DNA of 64,000 nucleotides from Pelomonas sp047654805 (GTDB lineage Bacteria > Pseudomonadota > Gammaproteobacteria > Burkholderiales > Burkholderiaceae_C). Below, in pieces: positions 41,442 to 50,534 of this stretch (position 1 is its first letter; every line of letters begins with the position of its first letter). Location: assembly GCF_047654805.1 (NCBI RefSeq), contig NZ_JASGIV010000001.1:1488001-1552000 (forward strand), read 5' to 3'. The translations under genes and the position numbers were made by a program. The notes below the pieces were generated by a model that did not search any database, was not told the origin of the DNA, and worked only from the letters and a program-made list of their open reading frames with translations.

Positions 41442-42169
41442 CGGCTACGACCATGCACGCCGCCGCCTACGCCGAGTACGCCCAGCCTGGCGCCAGCCTG
41501 CTGGGGCCGGACTTCGAGCGCACCCAGCTGCGCCAGTACGCGCCGCTGGTCAAGCGCATCGTGCGTCAGCTCGGCACCCAGGCCAGCGCCGTGATGGACC
41601 GCGAGGACATGGAGCAGATCGGCCTGATGGGTCTGCTGGAGGCGCTACGCCGCTACGGCCAGCCGGACGAGGCCTTCGGCGCCTTCGCGGCGTTGCGCGT
41701 GCGCGGTGCCATCCTCGACGAGCTGCGCCGCCAGGACTGGCGGCCGCGCTCGGTGCGCCAGGAAAGCCACAAGCTGCGCGACGCTCTGCGCGCGCTGACC
41801 CGCAAGCTGGGCCGCGAGCCGACCGAGGCCGAGATCCTGTCCAACCTCAAGATCACGCCGCAGGCCTACCAGGCCTTCCAGCAGGACGAGGTGGCCGAGG
41901 AGCTGGCCAGCTTCGACGAGATGGTGGCCGAGCTGAGCAATCTGCCCAGCGATGCGCGCACGCCTGAGGCCCAGTTGATGGTGACGCGCTCGCTGACCCA
42001 GGCGCTGCAAAGCCTCAACGAGCGCGAGCAGAAGGTCATCCAGCTCTATTACGAATTCGACGCCAGCCTGAAGGAGATCGCCGCCGTGCTCGATCTCACC
42101 GAGGCGCGCGTTTCCCAGATCAACAAGGCGGCGCTCGGGAAGATGAAAGCCTTCCTGCAGCAGGCCTGA
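41438..42169 (+). CDS. fliA: Flagellar sigma factor sigma-28 (FliA/LafS-like)
   Basis: 243 residues, sigma-70-family group 3. Region 2 is AVMDREDMEQIGLMGLLEAL through RVRGAILDELRRQDW, and region 4 is LNEREQKVIQLYYEFDASLKEIA with LTEARVSQI. It should read the TTAAGT...GYC sites before fliC, fliD and flgK. The GTG at 41438 sits in a GTGA overlap like other genes here; an ATG five codons later is possible. Confidence 0.95.
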   Translation: MTATTMHAAAYAEYAQPGASLLGPDFERTQLRQYAPLVKRIVRQLGTQASAVMDREDMEQIGLMGLLEALRRYGQPDEAFGAFAALRVRGAILDELRRQDWRPRSVRQESHKLRDALRALTRKLGREPTEAEILSNLKITPQAYQAFQQDEVAEELASFDEMVAELSNLPSDARTPEAQLMVTRSLTQALQSLNEREQKVIQLYYEFDASLKEIAAVLDLTEARVSQINKAALGKMKAFLQQA

Positions 42170-42186
42170 AGCCGAGGACGAAATCC

Positions 42187-43116
42187 ATGCAGCCTTTTAT
42201 CGGAATCATCATCGTCATCGGGTGCGTCTTCGGCGGCTTCCTGATCCACGGCGGCAACATGGCCGTGATCTGGCAGCCCATCGAGCTGCTGATCATCCTG
42301 GGCGCGGGCTTCGGTGCCATCCTGCTGGGGAATCCCAAGCACGTGCTGTCCGAGATGTTGCTGCAGCTGAAGAAGGTGGTCGGCCGCAAGAAGGACGGCG
42401 AGGAATTCCAGCGCCAGCTGCTGCTGCTGATGTACGAGCTGCTGCAGACGGCAGCCGGTGGCTTGAAGGCGCTGGACGCTCACGTCGAGGCCCCCGAAGA
42501 GAGCGCGCTGTTCAAGCGCTACCCGCTGATCCTGGACGAGCCCAAGCTGCTGCACTTCATCGTCGACAACTTCCGCCTGATGGCCATGGGAAAGATCAAC
42601 GCCCACGAGCTGGAAGGCGTGCTGGAGCAGGAGCTGGAGGCCATCCATGAGGAGATGAGCCAGCCGGCCCGCTCGCTGGGCAAGATCGCCGAGGCCATGC
42701 CCGGCTTCGGCATCCTGGCCGCGGTGCTGGGCATCGTGACCGCGATGAGCTCGGTGGCCGAAGGTGCCGGCACCGGCGAGATCGCGCTGATGGTGGCAGC
42801 GGCCATGGTCGGCACCTTCATCGGCATCCTGTTCTGCTACGGCCTCTTCGATCCGCTGGCCAACATGATGAAGCAGGTGGTCAACGAGGAGATGGCTGCG
42901 CTGGAGTCCGTCAAGGTGGTGCTGGTCACGCACGTTGCCGGCAAGCCGCCGCTGCTGGCCATCGACGCCGGCCGCCGCCTGGTGCAGCTCAACATCAAGC
43001 CCAGCTTCGCGTTGCTGGAGGGCTGGATCAACAAGCTCAACGACCCGGCCGAGCCGGATGACGAGCCGCGCCGCCGCGCGGGCGACCGCATGTCGGGAGA
43101 GCGCAGTGCAGCCTAA
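42187..43116 (+). CDS. motA: Flagellar stator protein MotA (LafT-like)
   Basis: 309 residues. Four membrane helices (two near the N-terminus, two at about 170-225) and the MotA landmarks PKHVLSEMLLQLKKVVGRKK and PGFGILAAVLGIVTAMSS. A large cytoplasmic loop lies between. It forms the proton channel with MotB. Coming just after fliA matches the lafS-lafT-lafU order of lateral loci. GAGGA precedes the ATG. Confidence 0.95.
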   Translation: MQPFIGIIIVIGCVFGGFLIHGGNMAVIWQPIELLIILGAGFGAILLGNPKHVLSEMLLQLKKVVGRKKDGEEFQRQLLLLMYELLQTAAGGLKALDAHVEAPEESALFKRYPLILDEPKLLHFIVDNFRLMAMGKINAHELEGVLEQELEAIHEEMSQPARSLGKIAEAMPGFGILAAVLGIVTAMSSVAEGAGTGEIALMVAAAMVGTFIGILFCYGLFDPLANMMKQVVNEEMAALESVKVVLVTHVAGKPPLLAIDAGRRLVQLNIKPSFALLEGWINKLNDPAEPDDEPRRRAGDRMSGERSAA

Positions 43117-44128
43117 CGGCAAGCCCGGCCGTTCGGACGGGCAGCACCACCCCACCGTCGTCAAGCGCGTCTCGCGCAAGGCTCACGACGAAGCACACGG
43201 CGGCGCCTGGAAGGTCGCCTTCGCCGACTTTTGCCTGGCGCTGCTGTGCCTGTTCCTGGTGATGTGGCTGCTGGCCTCGCGCAATGCGGATCGCATGCAG
43301 GTGGTGCTCAAGAGCGCCGGCGCCAACATGCTGGACGATGGCAACGGCATGACGAATTCGCTGGCTTCGGGCTCGCGTGGCAGCCTGATCGACCGCCACC
43401 CGGTGCCGGCCTATGGCGAGGCGCCCGCCCAGGGCCAGTCGAGCTACAGCCACAAGGCGCCCGACAGCCCCGGCCCCGTCGCGCCGGGCAGCCGCGCCAC
43501 CTACGAGCGTCCGGCCGAGATGGCCGCGCTGGCCCGTGTCATCGAGCGCGTCAGCTCCGAAGAGGGCCTGGGCGGCAACCTGCGCATGGCGGTCACGCCG
43601 CAGGGGCTGCGCGTGATGCTGCACGACACCGATTCCAGCGGTATGTTCGAGCGCGGCAGCGCCTCGCCGTCGCCGCGCTTTAAGGCCCTGCTGCAGAAGC
43701 TCGGGCCGGTGTTCGCGCAGATGCGCAACCAATTGCTCATCGTGGGCCACACCGATGCGTCCCAGTACGTAGACCGCGGCCCCAGCGCTTTCTCCAACTG
43801 GGCGCTGTCCACCCACCGCGCGATGTCGGCCCGGCTGCATCTGCTGGAGGGCGGCATGCCCGAGAGCAGCGTCATGCAGGTCAGCGGCATGGCCGACAGC
43901 GCACCGCTGGACCCGGACGACCGCTACGCGGCGGTGAACCGGCGCATTGAACTGATGATCCTGACCCCACGCCAGACCCAGCAGCTTTCGCAGATGTTCG
44001 GCGCGCCGCCGCAGAGCGTGCCGCTGGCGCCGGGCGCATCGGGTGGGCAGGGCCTGGCCGCGCTGAGCGCCGAGTCCGCCGAAGCCGCGCGCGAGCTGCG
44101 CCGGGCGCTGCCCGGCGAGAAGGAGTGA
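43106..44128 (+). CDS. motB: Flagellar stator protein MotB (LafU-like)
   Basis: 340 residues. A single membrane helix (AFADFCLALLCLFLVMWLLA) carries the essential proton-binding Asp at residue 41. A periplasmic OmpA/MotB peptidoglycan-binding domain follows (LLIVGHTDASQY, LSTHRAMSARLHL). The C-terminal tail of about 60 residues is longer than the domain needs. GTG start with GGGAGA upstream, overlapping motA. The WKVAFADF sequence resembles H+-type MotB. Confidence 0.95.
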   Translation: MQPNGKPGRSDGQHHPTVVKRVSRKAHDEAHGGAWKVAFADFCLALLCLFLVMWLLASRNADRMQVVLKSAGANMLDDGNGMTNSLASGSRGSLIDRHPVPAYGEAPAQGQSSYSHKAPDSPGPVAPGSRATYERPAEMAALARVIERVSSEEGLGGNLRMAVTPQGLRVMLHDTDSSGMFERGSASPSPRFKALLQKLGPVFAQMRNQLLIVGHTDASQYVDRGPSAFSNWALSTHRAMSARLHLLEGGMPESSVMQVSGMADSAPLDPDDRYAAVNRRIELMILTPRQTQQLSQMFGAPPQSVPLAPGASGGQGLAALSAESAEAARELRRALPGEKE

Positions 44129-44161
44129 GCGGCCATGCGAACCAAGACACGAGGTGACCGA

Positions 44162-44449
44162 ATGAAGATCGTCGCGAACAACGGCCATGCCGTGGACAAG
44201 CCCACAGCCCGCAACGAGCAGCTGGACATTGCGAAGACCGGCGGCGGTGCGCCCGCGGTGCTGGGCACGGCCAATGCCGGGCTGGAGTCGCGCGTGTTGG
44301 GCCCGGCCCAGGAGGCGCTGGCCGCGCTGCCCGAGATCGACCAGGCCAAGGTCGACGCGCTGCGCGAGGCGTTGGCGCGTGGCGAGATCGGCTTCGACGC
44401 CGATCGCCTGGCCCGCCTGATCCAGCGGTTCCACGGAGCTGGCCAGTGA
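44162..44449 (+). CDS. flgM: Anti-sigma-28 factor FlgM
   Basis: 95 residues. The C-terminal segment LPEIDQAKVDALREALARGE plus the LARLIQRFHG helix is the sigma-28-binding part of FlgM. FlgM holds FliA inactive until it is secreted through the finished hook. The ATG at 44162 has GAGGTGA seven bases upstream and gives the usual MKI start; an ATG at 44135 with AAGGAG is also possible. Confidence 0.85.
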   Translation: MKIVANNGHAVDKPTARNEQLDIAKTGGGAPAVLGTANAGLESRVLGPAQEALAALPEIDQAKVDALREALARGEIGFDADRLARLIQRFHGAGQ

Positions 44450-44877
44450 AAGGCAAGAGCACCGAGGCGCTGGCAGCGCTGCTGCGCGACCTGCAGGCCG
44501 ACCGGTCGGCCTACGCGCGGCTGCGTGATCTGCTGGAGGCCCAGTTCCAGGCGGCGCTGCGCCACCAAGCGGAGCCACTGCAGCGGCTGGCTGACGAGAT
44601 CGTCGCGCTGGTGGACGAGCTGGATGCCCATACCCGCCAGCGTGCCCTGTTGCTGCGCAAGTTGCTGGGTTCGCAGGGCGAGCCAAGCATGAGCCGCCTG
44701 CTGCAGCGCTTGCCGAGCACGGCCTCGCAGGCTCTCGGCGACATCTGGACTGCGCTGGAGGAGCAGGTGCGCGAATGCAAGGCGCTGAACCAGCGCAACT
44801 GCCAGCTCATCACGGAACAGCAGGCGCTGATGCGCCGCGTGATGGGCGTGGAGGAGGGGCTCTATGCTGAGTCCTGA
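44446..44877 (+). CDS. flgN: Export chaperone FlgN
   Basis: 143 residues, a long helical protein of FlgN shape (LLRDLQADRSAYARLRDLLE and the late LNQRNCQLITEQQ segment). FlgN keeps FlgK and FlgL soluble and delivers them to FlhA. GTG start overlaps flgM (GTGA). flgM-flgN next to the flgA/flgB divergence is the lateral-locus order. Confidence 0.85.
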   Translation: MKGKSTEALAALLRDLQADRSAYARLRDLLEAQFQAALRHQAEPLQRLADEIVALVDELDAHTRQRALLLRKLLGSQGEPSMSRLLQRLPSTASQALGDIWTALEEQVRECKALNQRNCQLITEQQALMRRVMGVEEGLYAES

Positions 44878-45553
44878 TTTCCGCATCGGTGGAGCTGACG
44901 GCTTCCCGGCGTTGCAGGAGGCGCCGCGCGCCAATGGCGGCGCGGGCGCTGCCGCCGGGTTTGGCGATCTCTACCGTCAGCTCAACGCCGAGGTCAACAA
45001 CTTCATTGAGCGCGGTGACGCGGCCGGCGCCCTCAGCCCCGAAGCGCAGGTGCATCGCATGCAGACCGCAGCCGTGGAGGCGCCTTCCGCCGAGCAACAA
45101 GCTTGGCTGGATCACATCGCGCCGCTGGCCGAGGAGGCAAGCCGCGCGCTGGGTGTTGCGCCCGAGGTGCTGTCCGCGCACGCAGCGCTGGAGTCCGGCT
45201 GGGGCCAGCGCCCCATCCGCACCGAATCCGGCACCGACAGCCACAACCTGTTTGCGTTGAAGGCTACGCCGGCCTGGCGCGGCGATGTGGCCGAGGTGCA
45301 GACCACCGAATATGAGGGCGGCGTGGCGCAGTCGCAGCGCGCGGGCTTCCGTGCCTATGCTGACGCCGGCAGCGCCTTCCGCGATTTCTCGCAGTTGCTT
45401 AGCGGCAGCCCGCGCTACCAGGCTGCCCTGGGCACCGGTAGCGACGCGCTGGCCTATGGCCGCGCGCTGCAGCAGGGTGGCTATGCCACCGACCCGGCCT
45501 ACGCCGACAAGCTGGCCCGAGTGGCAGCGCAGATCGGCAAGGGGAGGCGTTGA
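44864..45553 (+). CDS. Flagellar muramidase (FlgJ C-terminal-domain type)
   Basis: 229 residues. The glucosaminidase-family domain (about 75-229) has HIAPLAEEASRALGV, then SAHAALESGWGQRPI with the catalytic Glu, and HNLFALKATPAWRG. It opens peptidoglycan for the rod. In many proteobacteria this domain is fused to FlgJ; here FlgJ (52318) is the rod-binding half only and this is a separate gene. No classic signal peptide is seen, so it probably leaves through the flagellar exporter. It overlaps flgN by 14 bases. Confidence 0.9.
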   Translation: MLSPDFRIGGADGFPALQEAPRANGGAGAAAGFGDLYRQLNAEVNNFIERGDAAGALSPEAQVHRMQTAAVEAPSAEQQAWLDHIAPLAEEASRALGVAPEVLSAHAALESGWGQRPIRTESGTDSHNLFALKATPAWRGDVAEVQTTEYEGGVAQSQRAGFRAYADAGSAFRDFSQLLSGSPRYQAALGTGSDALAYGRALQQGGYATDPAYADKLARVAAQIGKGRR

Positions 45554-45555
45554 TG

Positions 45556-46245
45556 TCAGCGCACGGGTTCCACCAGGCCAGCGTCCAGCACGCGCGCCGA
45601 GATGACGCGGCCGCTGGCGCTGTTGCGCACGCGGATCACGGCGTCACGCGCGCCGGCATCCAGGGCTTCGCCGGCGCCTTGGACCTCGATGCCCTCGCTG
45701 TGCGCAACGATGCGAACGCGCTCGCCGCGGCGCACCAGTTGAGCCGGAGCGAGCTGGCGCTTTTGCAGGATCTGGCCCGGCCGCAGGCTGCTGCGCGGAG
45801 CCTGGCCCAGCACGTCTTCCAGCCGGCCCAGCGCATCGCTGGTCTGGCTGATGTCGCGGCGCTGCAGTTCGACGTCACCATCGGCCAGCGCCTGGCCGAC
45901 GGCCACAGCCTGGCGAGCCACCAGCACCTCGGCGCTGAGGCTTGCGCGCAGCACGAAGCTCTGCGCGGGTACGGCCGGGCTGCCGGGGCAGCGCGCTGCC
46001 AGACGCAGCCGCGACAGGCTGCGCGCGTCTTGCACCGTGACGTCCCAGCCGCCGTTACACGCAGGAGCAGGCCGGGTGGCTTGCGGTGCGAACTGCAGTT
46101 CGGGGGCCACCCAGCCCTCGCGGTCGGCGGCTTCCAGCACGGCGCGGCGAGCCGCGTCCTGCACTTGGGCCTCCAGGCCCGCAGCCAGCGTCAGCACGGG
46201 CAGGGCCAGCAGGCCCCACAACAGATTTCTTGGAGAGCGAAGCAT
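45556..46245 (-). CDS. flgA: P-ring assembly chaperone FlgA
   Basis: 229 residues. Signal peptide (LLWGLLALPVLTLAAGLEA), then FlgA with a SAF-like domain: VGQALADGDVELQRRDISQ, LRPGQILQKRQLAPAQLV, RGERVRIVAHSEGIEV. It helps FlgI assemble in the periplasm. It is alone on the minus strand, as in lateral loci. Its ATG at 46245 overlaps the flgB ATG by two bases; earlier in-frame starts (for example 46251) would overlap more. Confidence 0.9.
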   Translation of the reverse strand: MLRSPRNLLWGLLALPVLTLAAGLEAQVQDAARRAVLEAADREGWVAPELQFAPQATRPAPACNGGWDVTVQDARSLSRLRLAARCPGSPAVPAQSFVLRASLSAEVLVARQAVAVGQALADGDVELQRRDISQTSDALGRLEDVLGQAPRSSLRPGQILQKRQLAPAQLVRRGERVRIVAHSEGIEVQGAGEALDAGARDAVIRVRNSASGRVISARVLDAGLVEPVR

Positions 46246-46606
46246 GAGCATTGATTTCAGCAAGGCCATGGGCCAGCACGCCGACGCCCTGCGCCTGCGT
46301 GCTGAGCGCACCAAGGTGCTGGCCTCGAACATCGCGAACGAAAACACGCCTGGCTACCAGGCCCGTGATGTGGATTTTGCCGCGACCTTGCGCCAGCTCA
46401 ACGAGGGCGGAGACGGTTTGCTGACCGACACTGATGCTGGCGAGTTGCAGTACCGCGTGCCCTTCCATGCGGCACAGGATGGCAACACCGTGGAGCTGGG
46501 TGTGGAACAGGCTGCGTTCGCGCAGAACGCCCAGGACTTCGGCGCCAGCCTCACCTTCCTGAACATGAAGCTCAGGGGCTTGGCCAAGGCCATCAACGGG
46601 CAGTAA
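46244..46606 (+). CDS. flgB: Flagellar proximal rod protein FlgB
   Basis: 120 residues. The rod signature NIANENTPGYQARDVDF and the C-terminal helix are typical. GGAGAG, inside the reading frame of flgA on the other strand, precedes the ATG. It heads the flgB-to-flgL run. Confidence 0.95.
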   Translation: MSIDFSKAMGQHADALRLRAERTKVLASNIANENTPGYQARDVDFAATLRQLNEGGDGLLTDTDAGELQYRVPFHAAQDGNTVELGVEQAAFAQNAQDFGASLTFLNMKLRGLAKAINGQ

Positions 46607-46626
46607 GCCAGCACAGGAGCGCAGAG

Positions 46627-47052
46627 ATGTCCTTCAAGCAGATCAGCCAGATCGCGGGCTCGGCCATGGCGGCCCAGACCACGCGGCTCAACACCATCGC
46701 CAGCAACCTGGCCAATGCGCAGTCCGCAGCCGGCAGCGAGGACGGCGCCTATCGCGCCAAGAAGCCCGTGTTTGCGGCGCTGCCCGTCAGCGGCGGCTCG
46801 GCCGGCGAGCAGCTCGCCGGCAACCGCGTGCAGGTGCTGGACGTGGTGGAGAGCGACGAGCCGCTGCGCCGCGTCTACGAACCGGAGAACCCGCTGGCCA
46901 ACGAGAACGGCGAGGTCTTCTATCCCAACGTCAATCCGGTCGCCGAAATGACCGACATGCTGTCCGCCTCGCGCGCCTTCGAGACCAACGTCGAGGTGCT
47001 GGGCCGGATCAAGTCCATGCAGCAGGCCCTGCTGCGCCTCGGGGAGTCCTGA
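46627..47052 (+). CDS. flgC: Flagellar proximal rod protein FlgC
   Basis: 141 residues. RLNTIASNLANAQSAAGSED near the N-terminus and YPNVNPVAEMTDMLSASRAFETNV near the C-terminus are the conserved rod/hook pairing helices. Located 20 bases after flgB. Confidence 0.96.
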   Translation: MSFKQISQIAGSAMAAQTTRLNTIASNLANAQSAAGSEDGAYRAKKPVFAALPVSGGSAGEQLAGNRVQVLDVVESDEPLRRVYEPENPLANENGEVFYPNVNPVAEMTDMLSASRAFETNVEVLGRIKSMQQALLRLGES

Positions 47053-47054
47053 AC

Positions 47055-47735
47055 ATGAGCACCGTCAATTCCACCAACGGTAGCACCACGGGTACGGCCG
47101 CCGGCAGCAATGCCGTGGCCGCCAATGGTGGCGCAGCCGAGATCTCGCAGCTGTTCACGAAGCTGCTGGTCGCGCAGATCCAGTATCAGGACCCGCTGGA
47201 GCCCACCGACGCCAGCCAGTTCGTCAACCAGCTGTCGCAGCTCAGCCAGGTCGAGTCACTGCAGGCCTTGACCACGCAGACGGCCTACAACAACAGCATC
47301 CTCTCCAGCCTGCAGATGCTGAACCTGGGCAGCCAGGTGGGCAGCACGGTGCATGTCAGTGCCGGCCAGTTGACGCTGAAAGACAGCCCCGTCGAGCTGG
47401 TGTTCACGCTGGAGAACACCGCCTCGCCGGCAACGCTGCAGCTGACCGACTCCGTCGGCCGCAAGCGTGAGATCGACCTCGGTCAGCTGGGCGTCGGCAG
47501 CCATGGCTACACGCTGGATCCAAAGGCCCTCGGCCTGGCCGAAGGCAGCTACTCCATCGCGGTGCTGAACGAATCCAAGCAAAGCGTCACGCCGGAAGTC
47601 GTCGGCCGCATCAGCGGCGTGCGCCTGGGCAGCGACGGAAGCGCCATGGTGCAGCTCGGCGGCCTGGGCGAATTCAACTCGCGCCTCATCACCCAGTTCA
47701 AGGGCTTGGTCGCCGATGCGACCGAGACCCACTAA
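47055..47735 (+). CDS. flgD: Hook cap/scaffold protein FlgD
   Basis: 226 residues. The N-terminal QYQDPLEPTDASQFVNQL block is the FlgD signature; the C-terminal Tudor/Ig-like part follows. FlgD sits on the growing hook tip and is later replaced. Two bases after the flgC stop. Confidence 0.96.
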   Translation: MSTVNSTNGSTTGTAAGSNAVAANGGAAEISQLFTKLLVAQIQYQDPLEPTDASQFVNQLSQLSQVESLQALTTQTAYNNSILSSLQMLNLGSQVGSTVHVSAGQLTLKDSPVELVFTLENTASPATLQLTDSVGRKREIDLGQLGVGSHGYTLDPKALGLAEGSYSIAVLNESKQSVTPEVVGRISGVRLGSDGSAMVQLGGLGEFNSRLITQFKGLVADATETH

Positions 47736-47768
47736 CCCCACCCCCCAAGAAGCGACAAGGATCCCATC

Positions 47769-48974
47769 ATGAGTTTTGAAATCGCACGTTCGGGCATTGC
47801 CGCGGTCAACGGTTCGCTGGAGACCATCAGCCACAACATCGCCAACACCGGCACCTATGGCTACAAGAGCAGCCGTGCCAACTTCTCGGCCATGTATGCC
47901 GGTACGCACGCCAACGGCGCCGAGGTGTCGTCGGTGTCGCAGAGCATGGGCATGTCTGGCGGCGCGCTGAACACAGGCGGCGGCATGGACGCGATGATCC
48001 AGGGCAGCGGGTTCTTCGCCGTGCGCGATGCCGCTGGCGAAACCCTGTTCACCCGGGTGGGCTTGTTCAACGTGGACAAGGACGGCTACGTGGTCGACAC
48101 GCTGGGCCGCAAGCTGCAGGGCAACAACGCCGTGCTTGACGCCAACGGCCAGCCGGTCGCAGGCGCGGGCCTTGGCGCCTTTGGCGACTTGCGCGTCGGC
48201 AGCACCCAGGTCGGTGCCGTCGCTAGCGACAAGCTCAACCTGAACGGCAACCTGTCGGCGGACTGGAGCGTTCCGGCCACCACGCCCTTCGACATGACCG
48301 ACGCGACGAGCTACAACAGCTCGGTCACCTCGGTGGTCTACGACTCGCAGGGTGCCAAGCACGCGCTGAGCCAGTACTTCGTGAAGACCGGCGGCAACGC
48401 CGTCAGCGTCTACTACAGCTTCGACGGCAGCGTGCCGGCGGCAGCGGGCTTCCCGATGACGTTCAATACCGACGGCACGCTCTCGAGCGCGCCGACCAAC
48501 ACCCTCGCGTTCACGCCGACTGGTGTCGACCCGATCAACCTGGTCGTCGACTACAAGGGGACGACGCAGTACGCTGGCGACACCACGACGCTGACCAACG
48601 CCGCCAACGGCAATGCCGCCGGCACGCTGACCGGAACCAGCCTGGCTCAGGACGGTAGCGTCATCGCCACCTACAGCAATGGCAAGCAGCAAACGCTGGG
48701 CACCGTGGCGCTGGCCAACTTCGCCAATCCCTACGCGCTGCAGGCTATCAGCGATACCAGCTGGAAGGCCACACCGGACAGCGGCACCGCGCTGTATGCC
48801 CGTCCCGGCACGTCCATGACCGGCACGTTGTCCGTCGGTGCGGTGGAGCAGTCCAACGTCGACGTCACCAGCCAGCTCGTGGACCTGATGTCTGCCCAGC
48901 GCAACTACCAAGCCAACACCAAGGTCATCTCGACCGAGAGCCAGATGATGCAGTCCCTGATGCAGGCCATCTGA
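47769..48974 (+). CDS. flgE: Flagellar hook protein FlgE
   Basis: 401 residues. D0 helices carry ISHNIANTGTYGYKSSRANF at the start and SAQRNYQANTKVISTESQMM at the end; between are the beta domains D1/D2. It builds the universal joint. Confidence 0.96.
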   Translation: MSFEIARSGIAAVNGSLETISHNIANTGTYGYKSSRANFSAMYAGTHANGAEVSSVSQSMGMSGGALNTGGGMDAMIQGSGFFAVRDAAGETLFTRVGLFNVDKDGYVVDTLGRKLQGNNAVLDANGQPVAGAGLGAFGDLRVGSTQVGAVASDKLNLNGNLSADWSVPATTPFDMTDATSYNSSVTSVVYDSQGAKHALSQYFVKTGGNAVSVYYSFDGSVPAAAGFPMTFNTDGTLSSAPTNTLAFTPTGVDPINLVVDYKGTTQYAGDTTTLTNAANGNAAGTLTGTSLAQDGSVIATYSNGKQQTLGTVALANFANPYALQAISDTSWKATPDSGTALYARPGTSMTGTLSVGAVEQSNVDVTSQLVDLMSAQRNYQANTKVISTESQMMQSLMQAI

Positions 48975-48986
48975 GGCGGCTGAGCC

Positions 48987-49724
48987 ATGGATGCCTTGAT
49001 CTACACCGCCATGAGCGGCGCCGAGCGGGTGCTGCGCGCTCAACAGGTGCACGCCAACAACCTGGCGAACGCCGATACGGCGGGCTTCCGTGCCAACCTG
49101 GAGGTGTCCAGCGCCCGTGCGGTGGACGGCGCCGGCTATGCCGCACGCCACCTCAACCTGCTGGCCAGCGACGCCGTCAGCGCCCGTGAAGGAGGCCAGC
49201 GCGAGACGGGCCGCGAACTCGATGTCGCCATCCAGGGCCCCGGCCTCTTTGCCGTGCAGACGGAGCAGGGCGGCACCACCGGCGAGGCCTACACGCGTGC
49301 AGGCGGCTTCACGCTGGACGCCGATGGTCGCCTGCTGCTGGGCCAACGCCCCGTTCTTGGCGAGGGCGGCCCCATCACGCTGCCGCCGTACGCGAAGCTG
49401 GAAGTCAGTGCCGACGGTGTCATCTCGGTGCGCAGCGGCGACGCGGCGGAGCTGCAAGCCGTGGATCGGCTCAAGCTGGTCAAGCCCGATTTCAGCCAGC
49501 TGCGCAAGGATGACCAAGGCCTGCTGGTGGCTCGCGACGGCGCGCCGCTGGATGCCGACCAGACCGTGCGCGTGGCCAACGGGCGTCTCGAAGGCAGCAA
49601 TGTGTCCGCAGTCGAGGAAATGGTCACGACCATGAGCCTGTCGCGCGACTTCGAAATCCAGATGCGCTTGTTCAAATCCGCAGACGGCATGGCCGAGGCC
49701 GGCAATCGCCTCATCCGCGAATAA
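48987..49724 (+). CDS. flgF: Flagellar distal rod protein FlgF
   Basis: 245 residues. N-terminal AMSGAERVLRAQQVHANNLA and ANADTAGFRAN, C-terminal EEMVTTMSLSRDFEIQM. Rod protein between FlgC and FlgG. Confidence 0.95.
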   Translation: MDALIYTAMSGAERVLRAQQVHANNLANADTAGFRANLEVSSARAVDGAGYAARHLNLLASDAVSAREGGQRETGRELDVAIQGPGLFAVQTEQGGTTGEAYTRAGGFTLDADGRLLLGQRPVLGEGGPITLPPYAKLEVSADGVISVRSGDAAELQAVDRLKLVKPDFSQLRKDDQGLLVARDGAPLDADQTVRVANGRLEGSNVSAVEEMVTTMSLSRDFEIQMRLFKSADGMAEAGNRLIRE

Positions 49725-49744
49725 CTCACCCAAGGAGTCCCACG

Positions 49745-50533
49745 ATGAATCCCGCCATGTGGATCAGCAAGACCGGCGTGCAGGCGCAAGACGCCAAGCT
49801 GCAGGCCATTGCCAACAACCTCGCCAACGTCAACACCGTCGGCTTCAAGCGCGACCGCGTGATGTTTGAGGACCTGTTCTACCAGGTCGAGCGCCAGCCC
49901 GGCGCGCAGGGCGACGATGGCAATGCCGCGCCGGCCGGCGTTCAGCTCGGCAACGGCACGCGCATGGTGGGCACGCAGAAGGTGTTCACCAACGGCAGCC
50001 TGCAGACCACCGGCCAGAGCCTGGACGTGGCCATCGTGGGTCAGGGTTTCCTGCAGGTCGCCGGTCCCAACGGCCGCGCCGCGTACACACGCGCCGGCCA
50101 GCTCCAGGTCAATACCAACGGCCAACTGACCAACGCGCAAGGCCTGGTGCTGCAGCCCGAGATCACCGTGCCGGCGAATGCGACGGCGCTGACGATCAGC
50201 GAGAACGGTACCGTCACGGCAACGCTGGCGGGCGCTGCCGCGCCGACTGAGCTGGGACAGCTGCGCCTCACCAACTTCATCAATCCAACCGGCCTGCTCG
50301 CGCTGGGCGACAACCTGTATCAGGAAACCAGCGCCAGCGGGGCTCCCGCCGAAGGCGTGCCGGGTGCGGACGGCCTGGGCAAGATCAAGCAGGGCGCGCT
50401 GGAAGGTTCCAACGTGCAGGTGGTCGAGGAGATGGTCGACATGATCGCTGCGCAGCGCACCTACGAGATGAACACCAAGGTGCTGTCCGCGGCAGACAAC
50501 ATGCTGCAGACCCTGGCGCAGGCGGTGCGCTGA
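49745..50533 (+). CDS. flgG: Flagellar distal rod protein FlgG
   Basis: 262 residues, standard FlgG length. NLANVNTVGFKRDRVMFEDL and NVQVVEEMVDMIAAQRTYEM are the family termini. It makes the drive shaft through the P and L rings. The ATG follows AAGGAG. Confidence 0.96.
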   Translation: MNPAMWISKTGVQAQDAKLQAIANNLANVNTVGFKRDRVMFEDLFYQVERQPGAQGDDGNAAPAGVQLGNGTRMVGTQKVFTNGSLQTTGQSLDVAIVGQGFLQVAGPNGRAAYTRAGQLQVNTNGQLTNAQGLVLQPEITVPANATALTISENGTVTATLAGAAAPTELGQLRLTNFINPTGLLALGDNLYQETSASGAPAEGVPGADGLGKIKQGALEGSNVQVVEEMVDMIAAQRTYEMNTKVLSAADNMLQTLAQAVR

Positions 50534-50534
50534 G

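Noticed and set aside
47256..49733. 825-codon minus-strand frame opposite flgD-flgE-flgF
   Set aside because: Shadow of clearly assigned flagellar genes; Gly/Arg/His-rich with no recognisable protein.
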